Shown here one piece after another: positions 47,187-55,257 of a stretch of DNA of 64,000 nucleotides. The DNA comes from CAWJJM01 sp963843275. Its GTDB lineage: Bacteria; Acidobacteriota; Thermoanaerobaculia; Multivoradales; JBCCEF01. Where the stretch lies: contig CAWJJM010000009.1 in assembly GCA_963843275.1 (NCBI GenBank), positions 62,001 through 126,000 of the forward strand, written 5' to 3'. Below the pieces are notes generated by a model. That model saw only the letters and a list, made by a program, of their open reading frames with translations, was not told where the DNA came from and did not search any database. The number at the start of each line of letters is the position of its first letter. The stretch's first letter is position 1. The translations under genes and the position numbers were made by a program.

Positions 47187-47192
47187 AGTCTA
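47187..47192 (-). promoter_or_regulatory. -10-like hexamer TAGACT for the K+ channel gene
   Basis: On the minus strand TAGACT is 7 bases upstream of the ATG at 47179. It lies in the 40-base gap after the metallopeptidase gene on the same strand, so the channel gene can be transcribed separately. Confidence 0.35.
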
Positions 47193-47219
47193 CCGTCGCC
47201 GGCGGGGGCGGGCGGCGCC

Positions 47220-47591
47220 TCAGTAGGGCATGCCTTCGTCGTCCATGCCGAAGTAGTGGCCGAGCTCGTGGACGACGGTGTCGCGCACCTCGCGCAGCAC
47301 CTCGCGGCGGCTGGCGCAGGAGCGCAGGATCGGACCGCGGAAGACCACCACCCGGTCCGGCATGGCGGAGTAGAAGGAGTCGCGGTCGGGCAGCGCCACG
47401 CCCTGGTAGATGCCGAACAGCTCGTCGCCGGCCGCGGGGTCGAGGCCGACCTCGGCCAGGTCCTCGTCGCTCGGCTCCTCCTCTACCATCACCGCCACGT
47501 TGTCGAGCAGCTCCGCGAACTCGTCGGGCAGCCCGTCGAGCGCCCGCCCGACCAGCGTCTCGAACTCCTCGCGCGACACCCGCACCGGCAT
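47220..47591 (-). CDS. zinicin-like metallopeptidase family protein
   Basis: A 123-residue protein with the zinc-binding helix H-E-L-G-H-Y-F-G-M near its C-terminus. It is preceded by the family's VVVFRGPILR segment and an acidic N-terminal region starting FETLVGRALDGLPDEF. This short gluzincin-like family (often annotated metallopeptidase family protein) is widespread in bacteria. No substrate is established. It has no signal peptide, so it acts in the cytoplasm. Confidence 0.85.
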   Translation of the reverse strand: MPVRVSREEFETLVGRALDGLPDEFAELLDNVAVMVEEEPSDEDLAEVGLDPAAGDELFGIYQGVALPDRDSFYSAMPDRVVVFRGPILRSCASRREVLREVRDTVVHELGHYFGMDDEGMPY

Positions 47592-47672
47592 GCGTCCTCC
47601 TCCCTGGTCCGGCCCCAGCCTAGTCCAGGCGGCCGCCGGAGGCCACCCGGCGGCGCGGCCCCGCCGCCACGT

Positions 47673-47678
47673 TATGCT
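47673..47678 (+). promoter_or_regulatory. -10-like hexamer TATGCT for the S4-domain gene
   Basis: TATGCT lies 9 bases upstream of the ATG at 47688; the intervening GGGAG can also serve as a ribosome-binding site. It is in the divergent spacer with the zinicin gene. Confidence 0.35.
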
Positions 47679-47687
47679 GACCGGGAG

Positions 47688-48065
47688 ATGGCGGACGTCC
47701 GGCTCGACAAGTGGCTGCAGGTCGCGCGCATGTTCAAGACCCGCAGTCAGGCGACCCGGGCCTGCACCCTGGGCCGGGTGCGGGTGGACGGGCAGACCGC
47801 GAAGCCGCACCGCACGCTGGCGGTCGGCGACCGGATCGAGGTGCAGAAGGGCGACTGGACGCGGGTCCTCGTGGTCCGGGAGCTGCGCGACAAGCCGTTG
47901 CCCAAGGCCGAGGTGCCGCGCCTGTTCGACGACCAGAGCCCCCCGCCCCCGTCGCCCGATCCCCTCGAGCGCCTGCTGCGTCGCCCGCCCGTCAAGCGCG
48001 AGCGCGGCGCCGGCCGCCCCACCAAGAAGCAGCGCCGCGATCTCGACCACCTCCGCGGCGACTGA
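47688..48065 (+). CDS. S4-domain RNA-binding protein (Hsp15-like)
   Basis: A 125-residue protein whose N-terminal 55 residues are an S4 RNA-binding domain: VRLDKWLQVARMFKTRSQATRACTLGRVRVDGQ. It is followed by a V-G-D-R-I-E-V strand and a basic C-terminal tail (RRPPVKRERGAGRPTKKQRRD). This arrangement is that of HslR/Hsp15, which rescues stalled 50S subunits carrying nascent chains. The tail is shorter in conservation than in E. coli, so the exact role is uncertain. A hairpin terminator candidate follows. Confidence 0.82.
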   Translation: MADVRLDKWLQVARMFKTRSQATRACTLGRVRVDGQTAKPHRTLAVGDRIEVQKGDWTRVLVVRELRDKPLPKAEVPRLFDDQSPPPPSPDPLERLLRRPPVKRERGAGRPTKKQRRDLDHLRGD

Positions 48066-48087
48066 GGGGCGTCGCACCGTCGGGGGG

Positions 48088-48111
48088 ACGGTCGGGCCAT
48101 CGACCGACCGT
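48088..48111 (+). terminator. candidate terminator hairpin after the S4-domain gene
   Basis: An 8-bp stem, ACGGTCGG (48088-48095) pairing with CCGACCGT (48104-48111), with an eight-base loop, lies 22 bases after the stop. It is followed by only a short TTC, so efficiency is doubtful. The remaining bases to the convergent kinase gene at 48210 show nothing else. Confidence 0.45.
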
Positions 48112-48209
48112 TCGCCGCGGCCGATCCCGGGTGAGCCGAGATCGGTCGAGGTCCCGTCTGCCAGGGCGACCCGGATCACTGGGTTGTGCCAGGGCCGGCC
48201 TGCGGCGCT

Positions 48210-51143
48210 TCAGCCGGGTCGCCGCGACGAGGCGGCGACCGGCCCCCCCGCGGCGGCGAGGCCGGCCCTCCGGCTCGCCTGCTCGACCTCCCAGGAATCG
48301 GCGCCGCAGCGCGCCGCCAGCTCGCTGTGGCTCCGCTCGAGAAGAGCGCGGCCGTTCTCGAGCTCACCGCTCAGGACTAGCGAGGCTCCCAGCACGCTCC
48401 TAGCAACGAGAGCTTCGCGCCGCTGGGTGGATCTGCTGGCGGCGAGGATGTCGAGCGCGTGCGACGCCAGGTGGCCCGCCTGCTCGAACTCTCCGCTGTC
48501 GAGGAGGATCGCGCTGCGGCGAACGAGGATCTGCGCCACCCTGGGATGGTCGGCTCCAAAGGTCCGCTCCCGGGCCGCCTGAGCCTGCGACAGCATGGCG
48601 AGGGCCTCCGGCTTGGCCCCCAGCTCCCCGAGGACGATCCCCTGGTCCACTTCGACCTCCACCCTGTCCGCCTGGCTAGGATCGACGATCCGCCGACCCA
48701 GCTCCACACCCTCGGCGAGCACCTGCCGGGCCTGCTCGAGCTTGCCTTCGTCGCGGAGCACCCATCCAAGAGCCGCCAGCGACTTGAGCAGGTACGGGTG
48801 GTCGGGTCCGAGAACCCGCCGCCGGGCGGCCAACACCCGGCGTTGGATCCGCTCAGCCTCGGTGAGGTTGCCCCGATCCTGCAGCGTCAGGCCGAGGTTG
48901 CACGCCACCGTCAACGCGGCCGGATGCTCGCTGCCGACCTGCTCCTCAAGAACCTGCAGTGCCGTGCGCAGCAGCCGTTCGGCCTCTTGCGGTTGCTGCA
49001 CACCACGCAGCGTCATGGCCAGGTTGTTGGTGGCGGCGATGGTGGCGATGTGCTTGTCGCCGTATTGCTTGCGGGCGATGGCCAGGACCTGGCGATAGAT
49101 GCCCACCGCCTCCTCGTAGCGCCACTGAGCGTCGAGCAGGACGCCGTAGTTGTTGAGGGTGCGGGCCAGGGTGGGATGGTCCGGTCCGTACTTTCGCCTG
49201 CTCATCGCGAGCGCCTCGGCGAGCAGATCGGAGGCCTCCTGCTTGCGCCCGAGCTGCGAGAGCGTGGCCGCGAGATCCTCGGTGATCGAGATGCGCAGGT
49301 CCTCGTCGTCGAAGGTCGGCCGGCGGGACAGTTCGAATGCCTCCGAGTGCGCCTTCTCGGCGGCGGTGAGGTCGCCGCGGGCCGTTTCGACCAACCCGAG
49401 GGTGTCGAGCGAGTGGGCCAGCGCTTCGTCGGGAACGCCGAGGCTGCGGCGCAGCTCCGTCGCCTCCTTCGCCAGCCGTTCGGCGCGCGGGTCGTCGCCC
49501 GCACGATGGGTCAGCGTCGCCAGCGCGTCCAGGGACGTGGCCACCACGGGGTGGCGAGGACCGAACAGTTGCCGCCGCTGGCGCAGGCTTTCCTCGAGCA
49601 GGGCGATCCCCTTCTCATAGTCCCCCAGCTCGCCGTACACCTCGCCCAGGGTCTCGCGCAGCGTCGCCGTGCTCTCGGGGGAGCGGGAGAGGTCCTGGTC
49701 CAGCTTCTCGGCGGCGCGGTCCACCAGCTGGCGCACGGTCAGGTCCTTCGGCTCGCCGGAGCTGGGATCGGCGAGTGCGAAGGAGTGCACTAGAAAGGCG
49801 GTGACGTCGCGGGCGTGACGTTGCTCGCTCACCGCCAGGTCGCGCTCCCGAGAAGCCCGCCGGCCCTGCAGGGCGGCGAGGGCGGTCAGCGCGACCAGGG
49901 CCACGGCGGCCGCCACGGCCGGCCAGTTCCGGTGCAGGTGCTTGCCGAATCGAACCAGGCGGCCCGAGCGCCGCGCCGTCACGGGGAGTCCGGCGAGGTA
50001 GGCGCCCAGGTCATGGCTCAGCGCGTCGACGGACCCGTAGCGCTCGCCGACCTCGGTCTGGAGCGCCTGCAGACAGATGGCGTCGAGATCACCTCTCAGC
50101 GTGCGGCGCAGACTCTTGGGGCGGGAGCGTCGCGCTTCCGCCACCGCCGCGGGTGCTTCGTCCGGGCCCACCTCGCCGCCGGCCACCGGGACGGCCTGGT
50201 GGCGCCCTGCCGCAGCGCTCGGCGCGCTCGGGGTGCCCTCCCTGCCCTCGCGCGACGTCTCGCCGGCGGACGCCCCGCTGAGTCGCCGCGGCAACTGTCC
50301 GCAGAGCAGCGTGTAGAGCACCACGCCCAGGGAGTAGACGTCGCTCGCCGTGGACACGGCCTTGCCGGCGATCTGCTCGGGGCTGGCGAAATTGGGGGTG
50401 AACCTCCGCTCGCCGGTCACGGTGGTGTCGCCGTCACGGGTCACCGAGAGCAGCCGCGCGATGCCGAAGTCGAGCAACTTCGGTCGCCCCTTCTCGGTGA
50501 CCAGGATGTTGCCGGGCTTGAGGTCGCGGTGCACGACCAGTCGCTGATGCGCGTATTGGACGGCGCTGCACACCTCGAGCATCAGTCGCACCCGCTCCTC
50601 GACGCTGAGGCGCTGCCGGTCGCAGTACTCGTCGATCGGCACTCCCTGGACCCATTCCATCACCAGGTAGGGCAGACCCTGCGGGTCGGCTCCGCCGTCG
50701 AGCAGCCGCGCGATGGACGGATGTTCGAGGTCGGCCAGGATCTGGCGCTCGCCCCTCAGCTCATCGATCGCCAGCGGAGTCGCCAGCTCGCGGCGGATCA
50801 GCTTGATCGCCACCTGCTGTTCGAACTGGTCGACGCGTCGGGCGAGGAAGACGACGCCCATGCCGCCCTCACCGATCCGCCGGATCAACCGGTAGGGGCC
50901 GAGCTGGGTGCCGCCCGTCGTCGTCTCCGGCGCCAGCCCGGCCGCCCGGATCTCGGAGGGCGGATCCTCGAGGAACCCCTGGCCGGTCGCATCGCGCGCC
51001 AGCAGCTCCCGGACCACCGCTTCGAGCTCGCGGTCCTGGGCGCAGAGGCGCCGGACCAGCGCCGTGCGGTCTTCCTCGTCGGCCGCGAGGGCTTGCTCCA
51101 CGAGGGGCAGGGCGCGCCCCAGGAGCTCAGGATCGCGGGGCAT
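48210..51143 (-). CDS. transmembrane Ser/Thr protein kinase with C-terminal TPR region
   Basis: A 977-residue PknB-type kinase. A helical N-terminal region of about 80 residues precedes the kinase domain (about 81-345), which has G-E-G-G-M-G-V-V-F, V-A-I-K-L-I, HRDLKPGNIL and D-F-G-I-A-R, all intact. A membrane helix lies near 408-428 (AAAVALVALTALAAL). The external part consists of TPR-like helices (about 480-930) with repeated R-R-x-L-G-P-x-H-P type spacers. This composition is typical of acidobacterial kinases. The start lies within the 3' end of the ECF sigma gene (17-base overlap), so the two are co-transcribed and the kinase probably controls the same regulon. Confidence 0.88.
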   Translation of the reverse strand: MPRDPELLGRALPLVEQALAADEEDRTALVRRLCAQDRELEAVVRELLARDATGQGFLEDPPSEIRAAGLAPETTTGGTQLGPYRLIRRIGEGGMGVVFLARRVDQFEQQVAIKLIRRELATPLAIDELRGERQILADLEHPSIARLLDGGADPQGLPYLVMEWVQGVPIDEYCDRQRLSVEERVRLMLEVCSAVQYAHQRLVVHRDLKPGNILVTEKGRPKLLDFGIARLLSVTRDGDTTVTGERRFTPNFASPEQIAGKAVSTASDVYSLGVVLYTLLCGQLPRRLSGASAGETSREGREGTPSAPSAAAGRHQAVPVAGGEVGPDEAPAAVAEARRSRPKSLRRTLRGDLDAICLQALQTEVGERYGSVDALSHDLGAYLAGLPVTARRSGRLVRFGKHLHRNWPAVAAAVALVALTALAALQGRRASRERDLAVSEQRHARDVTAFLVHSFALADPSSGEPKDLTVRQLVDRAAEKLDQDLSRSPESTATLRETLGEVYGELGDYEKGIALLEESLRQRRQLFGPRHPVVATSLDALATLTHRAGDDPRAERLAKEATELRRSLGVPDEALAHSLDTLGLVETARGDLTAAEKAHSEAFELSRRPTFDDEDLRISITEDLAATLSQLGRKQEASDLLAEALAMSRRKYGPDHPTLARTLNNYGVLLDAQWRYEEAVGIYRQVLAIARKQYGDKHIATIAATNNLAMTLRGVQQPQEAERLLRTALQVLEEQVGSEHPAALTVACNLGLTLQDRGNLTEAERIQRRVLAARRRVLGPDHPYLLKSLAALGWVLRDEGKLEQARQVLAEGVELGRRIVDPSQADRVEVEVDQGIVLGELGAKPEALAMLSQAQAARERTFGADHPRVAQILVRRSAILLDSGEFEQAGHLASHALDILAASRSTQRREALVARSVLGASLVLSGELENGRALLERSHSELAARCGADSWEVEQASRRAGLAAAGGPVAASSRRPG

Positions 51144-51789
51144 AGCCGTCGCGGAGGATCTGGCGGAGACAGGCGCGAGCGGCGCGCCAACGGCGCGTTG
51201 CGGTGGTGCGTCCGATGCCGAGCACGACCGCCGCCTCGTCGATGCTGAGGCCGCCGAAGAAACGGAGCTCGACGAGGCGCGCCGCACCGGTGTCGATCTC
51301 CGCCAGCTCGGTGAGCGCCAGGTCGAGATCGAGCAGGTTCACGTCGACGCCGCCCCCCGAGCAGCGGTCGACGACGGAGGAGAGGGGAACGGTGACGGCT
51401 CCCGCCGCCCGCTTGGCGCTGCCCCGGCGTCGTGCCCTCGCCACCAGGATGCGCCGTACCATGAGGGTGGCCATGGCGAAGAAGTGCTGGCGGTCCTGCC
51501 AGGTCGGTTGCCGCGACGCTACCAGGGCGATGTAGAGCTCGTGCACCAAGCCGGTGGCCTGGACCGAGACGTCACCACTCTCGCGACGCAGCTGCGCTGC
51601 CGCGATTCTCTTCAGGCGAGGGTAGACGAGCCGCATCAAGCGATCGCCCGCCTCTTCGCTGCCCGCTCGCCAGCCGCGCAGAAGCTCGGTCAGATCGTCC
51701 GCAGCTTCGTCCGACAGCGGGGGCGGGACCGCCGAGCCTTCCGGCCTTTCCGCGACCTGGGGTGGTCCGGTTTTTGTGCGTGCCGGCAC
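51127..51789 (-). CDS. ECF-type sigma factor, TIGR02999 family
   Basis: A 220-residue sigma factor. After a Pro-rich N-terminus, region 2 (about 30-105) reads LLRGWRAGSEEAGDRLMRLVYPRLKRIAAAQLRRE with the family's ATGLVHELYIALV and QHFFAMATLMVRRILVARARRR. Region 4 (about 155-210) contains LVELRFFGGLSIDEAAVVLGIGRTTATRRWRAAR, an HTH. This subgroup is regularly encoded beside Ser/Thr kinases in place of an anti-sigma factor, as here. GTG start. TATACT lies six bases upstream, so the transcript is probably leaderless. Confidence 0.88.
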   Translation of the reverse strand: MPARTKTGPPQVAERPEGSAVPPPLSDEAADDLTELLRGWRAGSEEAGDRLMRLVYPRLKRIAAAQLRRESGDVSVQATGLVHELYIALVASRQPTWQDRQHFFAMATLMVRRILVARARRRGSAKRAAGAVTVPLSSVVDRCSGGGVDVNLLDLDLALTELAEIDTGAARLVELRFFGGLSIDEAAVVLGIGRTTATRRWRAARACLRQILRDGYAPRS

Positions 51790-51795
51790 ATAAAC

Positions 51796-51801
51796 AGTAT
51801 A
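51796..51801 (-). promoter_or_regulatory. -10 hexamer TATACT for the sigma-kinase operon
   Basis: On the minus strand TATACT, six bases (GTTTAT), then the GTG start at 51789. It is the clearest leaderless arrangement in the window because the spacer is A/T-rich and has no ribosome-binding site. Confidence 0.55.
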
Positions 51802-51992
51802 GGCCCACCGCTCACGCTCGCTCGGGGTGCAGGTCGGCAGCGGAGGCGCATCGCCCGGCGCCCGCTGTCCGGGACCGCATCCGGCCGAGGTGGAGGATCC
51901 CTCTCTTGGCGAACCCGTGCCCCCAAGATCCCCTCCGCCGCAGACCTGGCGGCAGCCGGGCTGCGCGCCCCGGCGAAGGGCGCGGCTGAGAC

Positions 51993-53069
51993 GTGTCGCT
52001 GGCGCTCGTCACCGGCTCGGCGGGCCTGATCGGCGCCGAAGCCGTCCGCTTCTTCGCCGATCGGGGGCTGGATGTCATCGGCGTCGACAATGATCTGCGC
52101 AGCTACTACTTCGGCTCGCAAGCCTCCACCCGCTGGAATCGGAGACGGCTCGAGGAGGAGGTTGGCGGTTACCGTCATCGGGAGCTCGACGTGCGCGATC
52201 GCGACGGCGTCGACGCTCTCGTGGCCGAGCTCGGCAGGCACCTGAGAGTGGTCGTCCACACCGCCGCTCAGCCGTCCCACGACTGGGCGGCGCGCGAGCC
52301 GCTCACCGACTTCGACGTCAACGCAGTCGGCACCATTAACCTGTTGGAGTCCTGTCGACGCCACGCTCCCGAGGCGGTCTTCCTCTTCACCAGCACGAAC
52401 AAGGTCTATGGCGACGCGCCCAACCGGCTCCCCTTGATCGAGGCCCGGACGCGTTGGGAGGTCGATCCGGGACATCCCTTCGCGTCGCACGGCATCGACG
52501 AGACCATGACGGTCGAACCCAGTCTGCACAGCCTCTTCGGTGCCTCCAAGCTCGCCGCCGACATCCTGGTGCAGGAGTATGGGCGCTACTTCGGACTGCG
52601 GACCGCCTGCTTCCGCTGCGGCTGCGTCAGCGGCCCGGGGCATTCCCCGGCCGAGCTGCACGGCTTCCTCGCATTTCTCGTCCGCTGTGCAGTCGAGGAA
52701 CGCGAGTACACCGTCATCGGCTACGGCGGCAAGCAGGTGCGCGACACCCTCCACTCGCACGACCTGGTGCGGGCGTTCTGGGCCTTCTTCGAGCGACCCC
52801 GCAGCGGCGAGGTCTACAACGTGGGTGGCGGCCGCGACTCGAGCTGCTCGGTCCTCGAAGCCATCGACACTTGCCAGCGGGTCGTGGGTCGTCCGCTCCG
52901 GTGGACGTACGAAGAGCGCTGCAGGAAGGGAGACCACGTTTGGTGGATCAGCGACTGCGGCAAGCTGCGCCGCCACTTCCCGCACTGGTCGATCACCCGG
53001 ACCGTCGAGGAGATCATCCAGGAGATGGCCGCGAGCTTGGAGCGGCGCCATCGAGCGGCCGCGGGATGA
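51993..53069 (+). CDS. NAD-dependent nucleotide-sugar epimerase (CDP-paratose 2-epimerase-like)
   Basis: A 358-residue extended-SDR epimerase that modifies a nucleotide-activated sugar for surface glycan synthesis. The cofactor loop is T-G-S-A-G-L-I-G (residues 7-14), followed by H-T-A-A-Q-P-S-H and F-T-S-T-N-K-V-Y-G. The catalytic Y-x-x-x-K position reads F-G-A-S-K, with Phe instead of Tyr. Later segments (GHSPAELHGFLAFLVRCA, YGGKQVRDTLHS, EVYNVGGGR, GDHVWWISD) match the tyvelose/paratose epimerase branch. GTG start. First gene of the glycan cluster. In the 203 bases upstream I see only the divergent sigma promoter. Confidence 0.78.
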   Translation: MSLALVTGSAGLIGAEAVRFFADRGLDVIGVDNDLRSYYFGSQASTRWNRRRLEEEVGGYRHRELDVRDRDGVDALVAELGRHLRVVVHTAAQPSHDWAAREPLTDFDVNAVGTINLLESCRRHAPEAVFLFTSTNKVYGDAPNRLPLIEARTRWEVDPGHPFASHGIDETMTVEPSLHSLFGASKLAADILVQEYGRYFGLRTACFRCGCVSGPGHSPAELHGFLAFLVRCAVEEREYTVIGYGGKQVRDTLHSHDLVRAFWAFFERPRSGEVYNVGGGRDSSCSVLEAIDTCQRVVGRPLRWTYEERCRKGDHVWWISDCGKLRRHFPHWSITRTVEEIIQEMAASLERRHRAAAG

Positions 53070-53073
53070 CATC

Positions 53074-54231
53074 GTGAGCGGCTCCGCGGCATCCGATCCC
53101 GGATCGGCCGGGCAGGCCCTCGTGGTCCTCGGCGTCCATCGCAGCGGGACCTCGGCGATCACGCGCATCTTCAGTCTGCTCGGGGCGAGGCTACCGCGAC
53201 ACCTGATGCCGCCGGCCGCGAGGGTCAACGAACGAGGATTCTGGGAATCCAAAGAGGTCATGCGGCTCAACGACCGCATCCTCGCTGCGGCGGGATCGGC
53301 TTGGGACGATACGCGGCCGCCGCCGCGAGACTGGTTCGACTCGCCGGCTGCCGCCGGGTGGCGCGAGGAGTGCGTGGATCTGCTGCAGCGCCATTTCGGT
53401 GATGCGCGACTGCTCGTCCTCAAGGACCCGAGGCTCTGCTATCTGATGCCGCTCTGGTCCGCCGCCCTGCGACGCCGGGCCTACGAGGTCCTGACCGTCC
53501 ACATCTTCCGGCACCCTGCCGAGGTCACCGCTTCGCTACGGCGCGCACACGGGCTGGAGGGCGATCACGCGGAGCTGCTCTGGCTGCGCTACGCGTCGGT
53601 GGCGGAGCGCGAAACCCGTGGCTGCCGGCGCACTTTCGTCTCCTTCGAAGAGCTGTTGCGAGACTGGCAAGGGAGCCTCGCCAAGATCGCCGACGACCTC
53701 GGCGTCGACTGGCGGCGATCGCTGCTGTCGGCCCACACCGACGTCGAGGCCTTCATCTCGGCCGACTTGCGCCATCAACGGCGCGGAGAGGATCGTCCCG
53801 CAAGCCCGCTCGGGCAGGAGCTCGACGACATCTACGAGGCGCTGCGTGAGCTTGCCGCGGGCCGTGGAGAGACTTCACCGGCGGCCGCGGCGCTCGCACG
53901 GTTCGATCTGTTGGCGCGCCACTTCCTGCTGGCCGATGCCGTCCGCACCCGGCTCGAGGCGGGCGTCGACTCGACACGGGGGTCGCGCTTGCCGGACCTC
54001 GACCTCGCGGCGCAGCGCCGGGACCACGATCGGCTCACCGCCGAGGTCGACGGGCTGCGCCACAGACTCCGCGCGACCCACTTCGAGCTCGACCGGCGCG
54101 AGCGGGAGCTGCGCGCTCAACAACACTCGATCGACGCCCTCGGCGATGTCCTCGAGGCCGTGCGGAAGCGCCTGGCGATGCTCGTCCGCCGGCTGTCGGA
54201 CCTGCGGTTGCTGCCGGCCCTGGACTGCTGA
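53074..54231 (+). CDS. sulfotransferase family protein with C-terminal coiled coil
   Basis: A 385-residue cytoplasmic sulfotransferase that would transfer sulfate from PAPS to a glycan. The 5'-phosphosulfate loop is G-V-H-R-S-G-T-S-A-I at about residue 17-26, and the PAPS 3'-phosphate strand is V-H-I-F-R-H-P-A-E-V. Other family positions include W-E-S-K-E-V and L-K-D-P-R-L. The C-terminal 80 residues form a coiled coil (RDHDRLTAEVDGLRHRL and later RERELRAQQHSID), as often found in glycan-cluster enzymes. The GTG start lies 4 bases after the epimerase stop. Confidence 0.82.
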   Translation: MSGSAASDPGSAGQALVVLGVHRSGTSAITRIFSLLGARLPRHLMPPAARVNERGFWESKEVMRLNDRILAAAGSAWDDTRPPPRDWFDSPAAAGWREECVDLLQRHFGDARLLVLKDPRLCYLMPLWSAALRRRAYEVLTVHIFRHPAEVTASLRRAHGLEGDHAELLWLRYASVAERETRGCRRTFVSFEELLRDWQGSLAKIADDLGVDWRRSLLSAHTDVEAFISADLRHQRRGEDRPASPLGQELDDIYEALRELAAGRGETSPAAAALARFDLLARHFLLADAVRTRLEAGVDSTRGSRLPDLDLAAQRRDHDRLTAEVDGLRHRLRATHFELDRRERELRAQQHSIDALGDVLEAVRKRLAMLVRRLSDLRLLPALDC

Positions 54232-54245
54232 AGGAGAGCCCACGA

Positions 54246-55208
54246 ATGAACTCGGACGACGGACCGCTCACCTGGGTGCAGGTGCTCAACTACCAGGGGT
54301 CGAACTGCCTGGCGGCCTGCCTCGACAGCTTGCTGGAGAGGGAGGACCCACTGGGAAGGGTGCGCCTGGTGGTGGTCGACAACGCGTCGACCGACGGTTC
54401 GCGCGAGATGTTGGCTCGTCTCTACCCGCAGGTCGAGGTGGTGCAGAGCACCTGGAACCGCGGCTACGCCGCCGGCAACAACCTCGGTTTGCGGCAGGCC
54501 CTCGAGGCGAGGGCGGACTACGCCTTCCTGCTCAACATGGACGCGCGGGTGGCTCCCAGTTGTCTGCGCCGACTGGTCGACGTGGCCCAGCAGAGGCCGG
54601 AGGCGGCGCTCCTCGGAGCCACGCTTTACACCGCAGACGGTGAGCGGGTGGAGTTCGACGGCCGACAGTTCGACCCGGTGCTCACGGCAGGGGGGTATGC
54701 GGACACGCCCCGGCGGCCGGGCGCCGAGTCGCGAGTGAACCGGGCCGCCTACGCTTGCGGCGCCGCGATGCTGATCCGCCTCGACGTCTCGCGCCAGGTC
54801 GGCTTGTTCTCCGAGACGTTCTTCGCCTACCACGAGGATGTGGAGCTCTCTCTGCGGGCGCGACTCTTCGGCCATGAGGTGCTCACCGTCAGCGATGCCG
54901 TCGTCTATCACGCGCGCGGAGGGGCCGGTGCCGGAGAGCGCTTCCGCGACTTCATGGGCACGCGCAACATGCTGCTGACTCTGCTCGAGGTCTACGATCG
55001 GGCCTCTTGGATCAGCAACGCCGAGGCGCTGTTCGATCACTTCCTGGGCCGCCACAGCGATGCGATGCGATCGGCGGCCCTCTTGGCGGCGCTCTCTGCC
55101 GCGCCCAGCGTGCTCCGCCAGCGGCGGAGGATCCGCGCCGTGGGTCGCAAGAGCTATCGCCAGGTGGTAGCCGCTCTCGCCGCTCGGGAGCGATCCGGAG
55201 AGTCATGA
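54246..55208 (+). CDS. glycosyltransferase family 2 (rhamnosyltransferase-like)
   Basis: A 320-residue GT-A glycosyltransferase. The nucleotide-binding segment is V-V-V-D-N-A-S-T-D-G-S, followed by N-R-G-Y-A-A-G-N-N-L-G-L, the metal-binding N-M-D-A-R and the acceptor-side F-F-A-Y-H-E-D-V-E-L. This is the dTDP-rhamnosyltransferase-like subgroup. It has no membrane helix. The ATG follows AAGGAGAG; the sulfotransferase stop is 14 bases upstream. Donor and acceptor are not known. Confidence 0.87.
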   Translation: MNSDDGPLTWVQVLNYQGSNCLAACLDSLLEREDPLGRVRLVVVDNASTDGSREMLARLYPQVEVVQSTWNRGYAAGNNLGLRQALEARADYAFLLNMDARVAPSCLRRLVDVAQQRPEAALLGATLYTADGERVEFDGRQFDPVLTAGGYADTPRRPGAESRVNRAAYACGAAMLIRLDVSRQVGLFSETFFAYHEDVELSLRARLFGHEVLTVSDAVVYHARGGAGAGERFRDFMGTRNMLLTLLEVYDRASWISNAEALFDHFLGRHSDAMRSAALLAALSAAPSVLRQRRRIRAVGRKSYRQVVAALAARERSGES

Positions 55209-55257
55209 GCGCCCATCCGCCGTCCGCTCCCGGACGTCACGCCGCCGAGGCGCGCGC

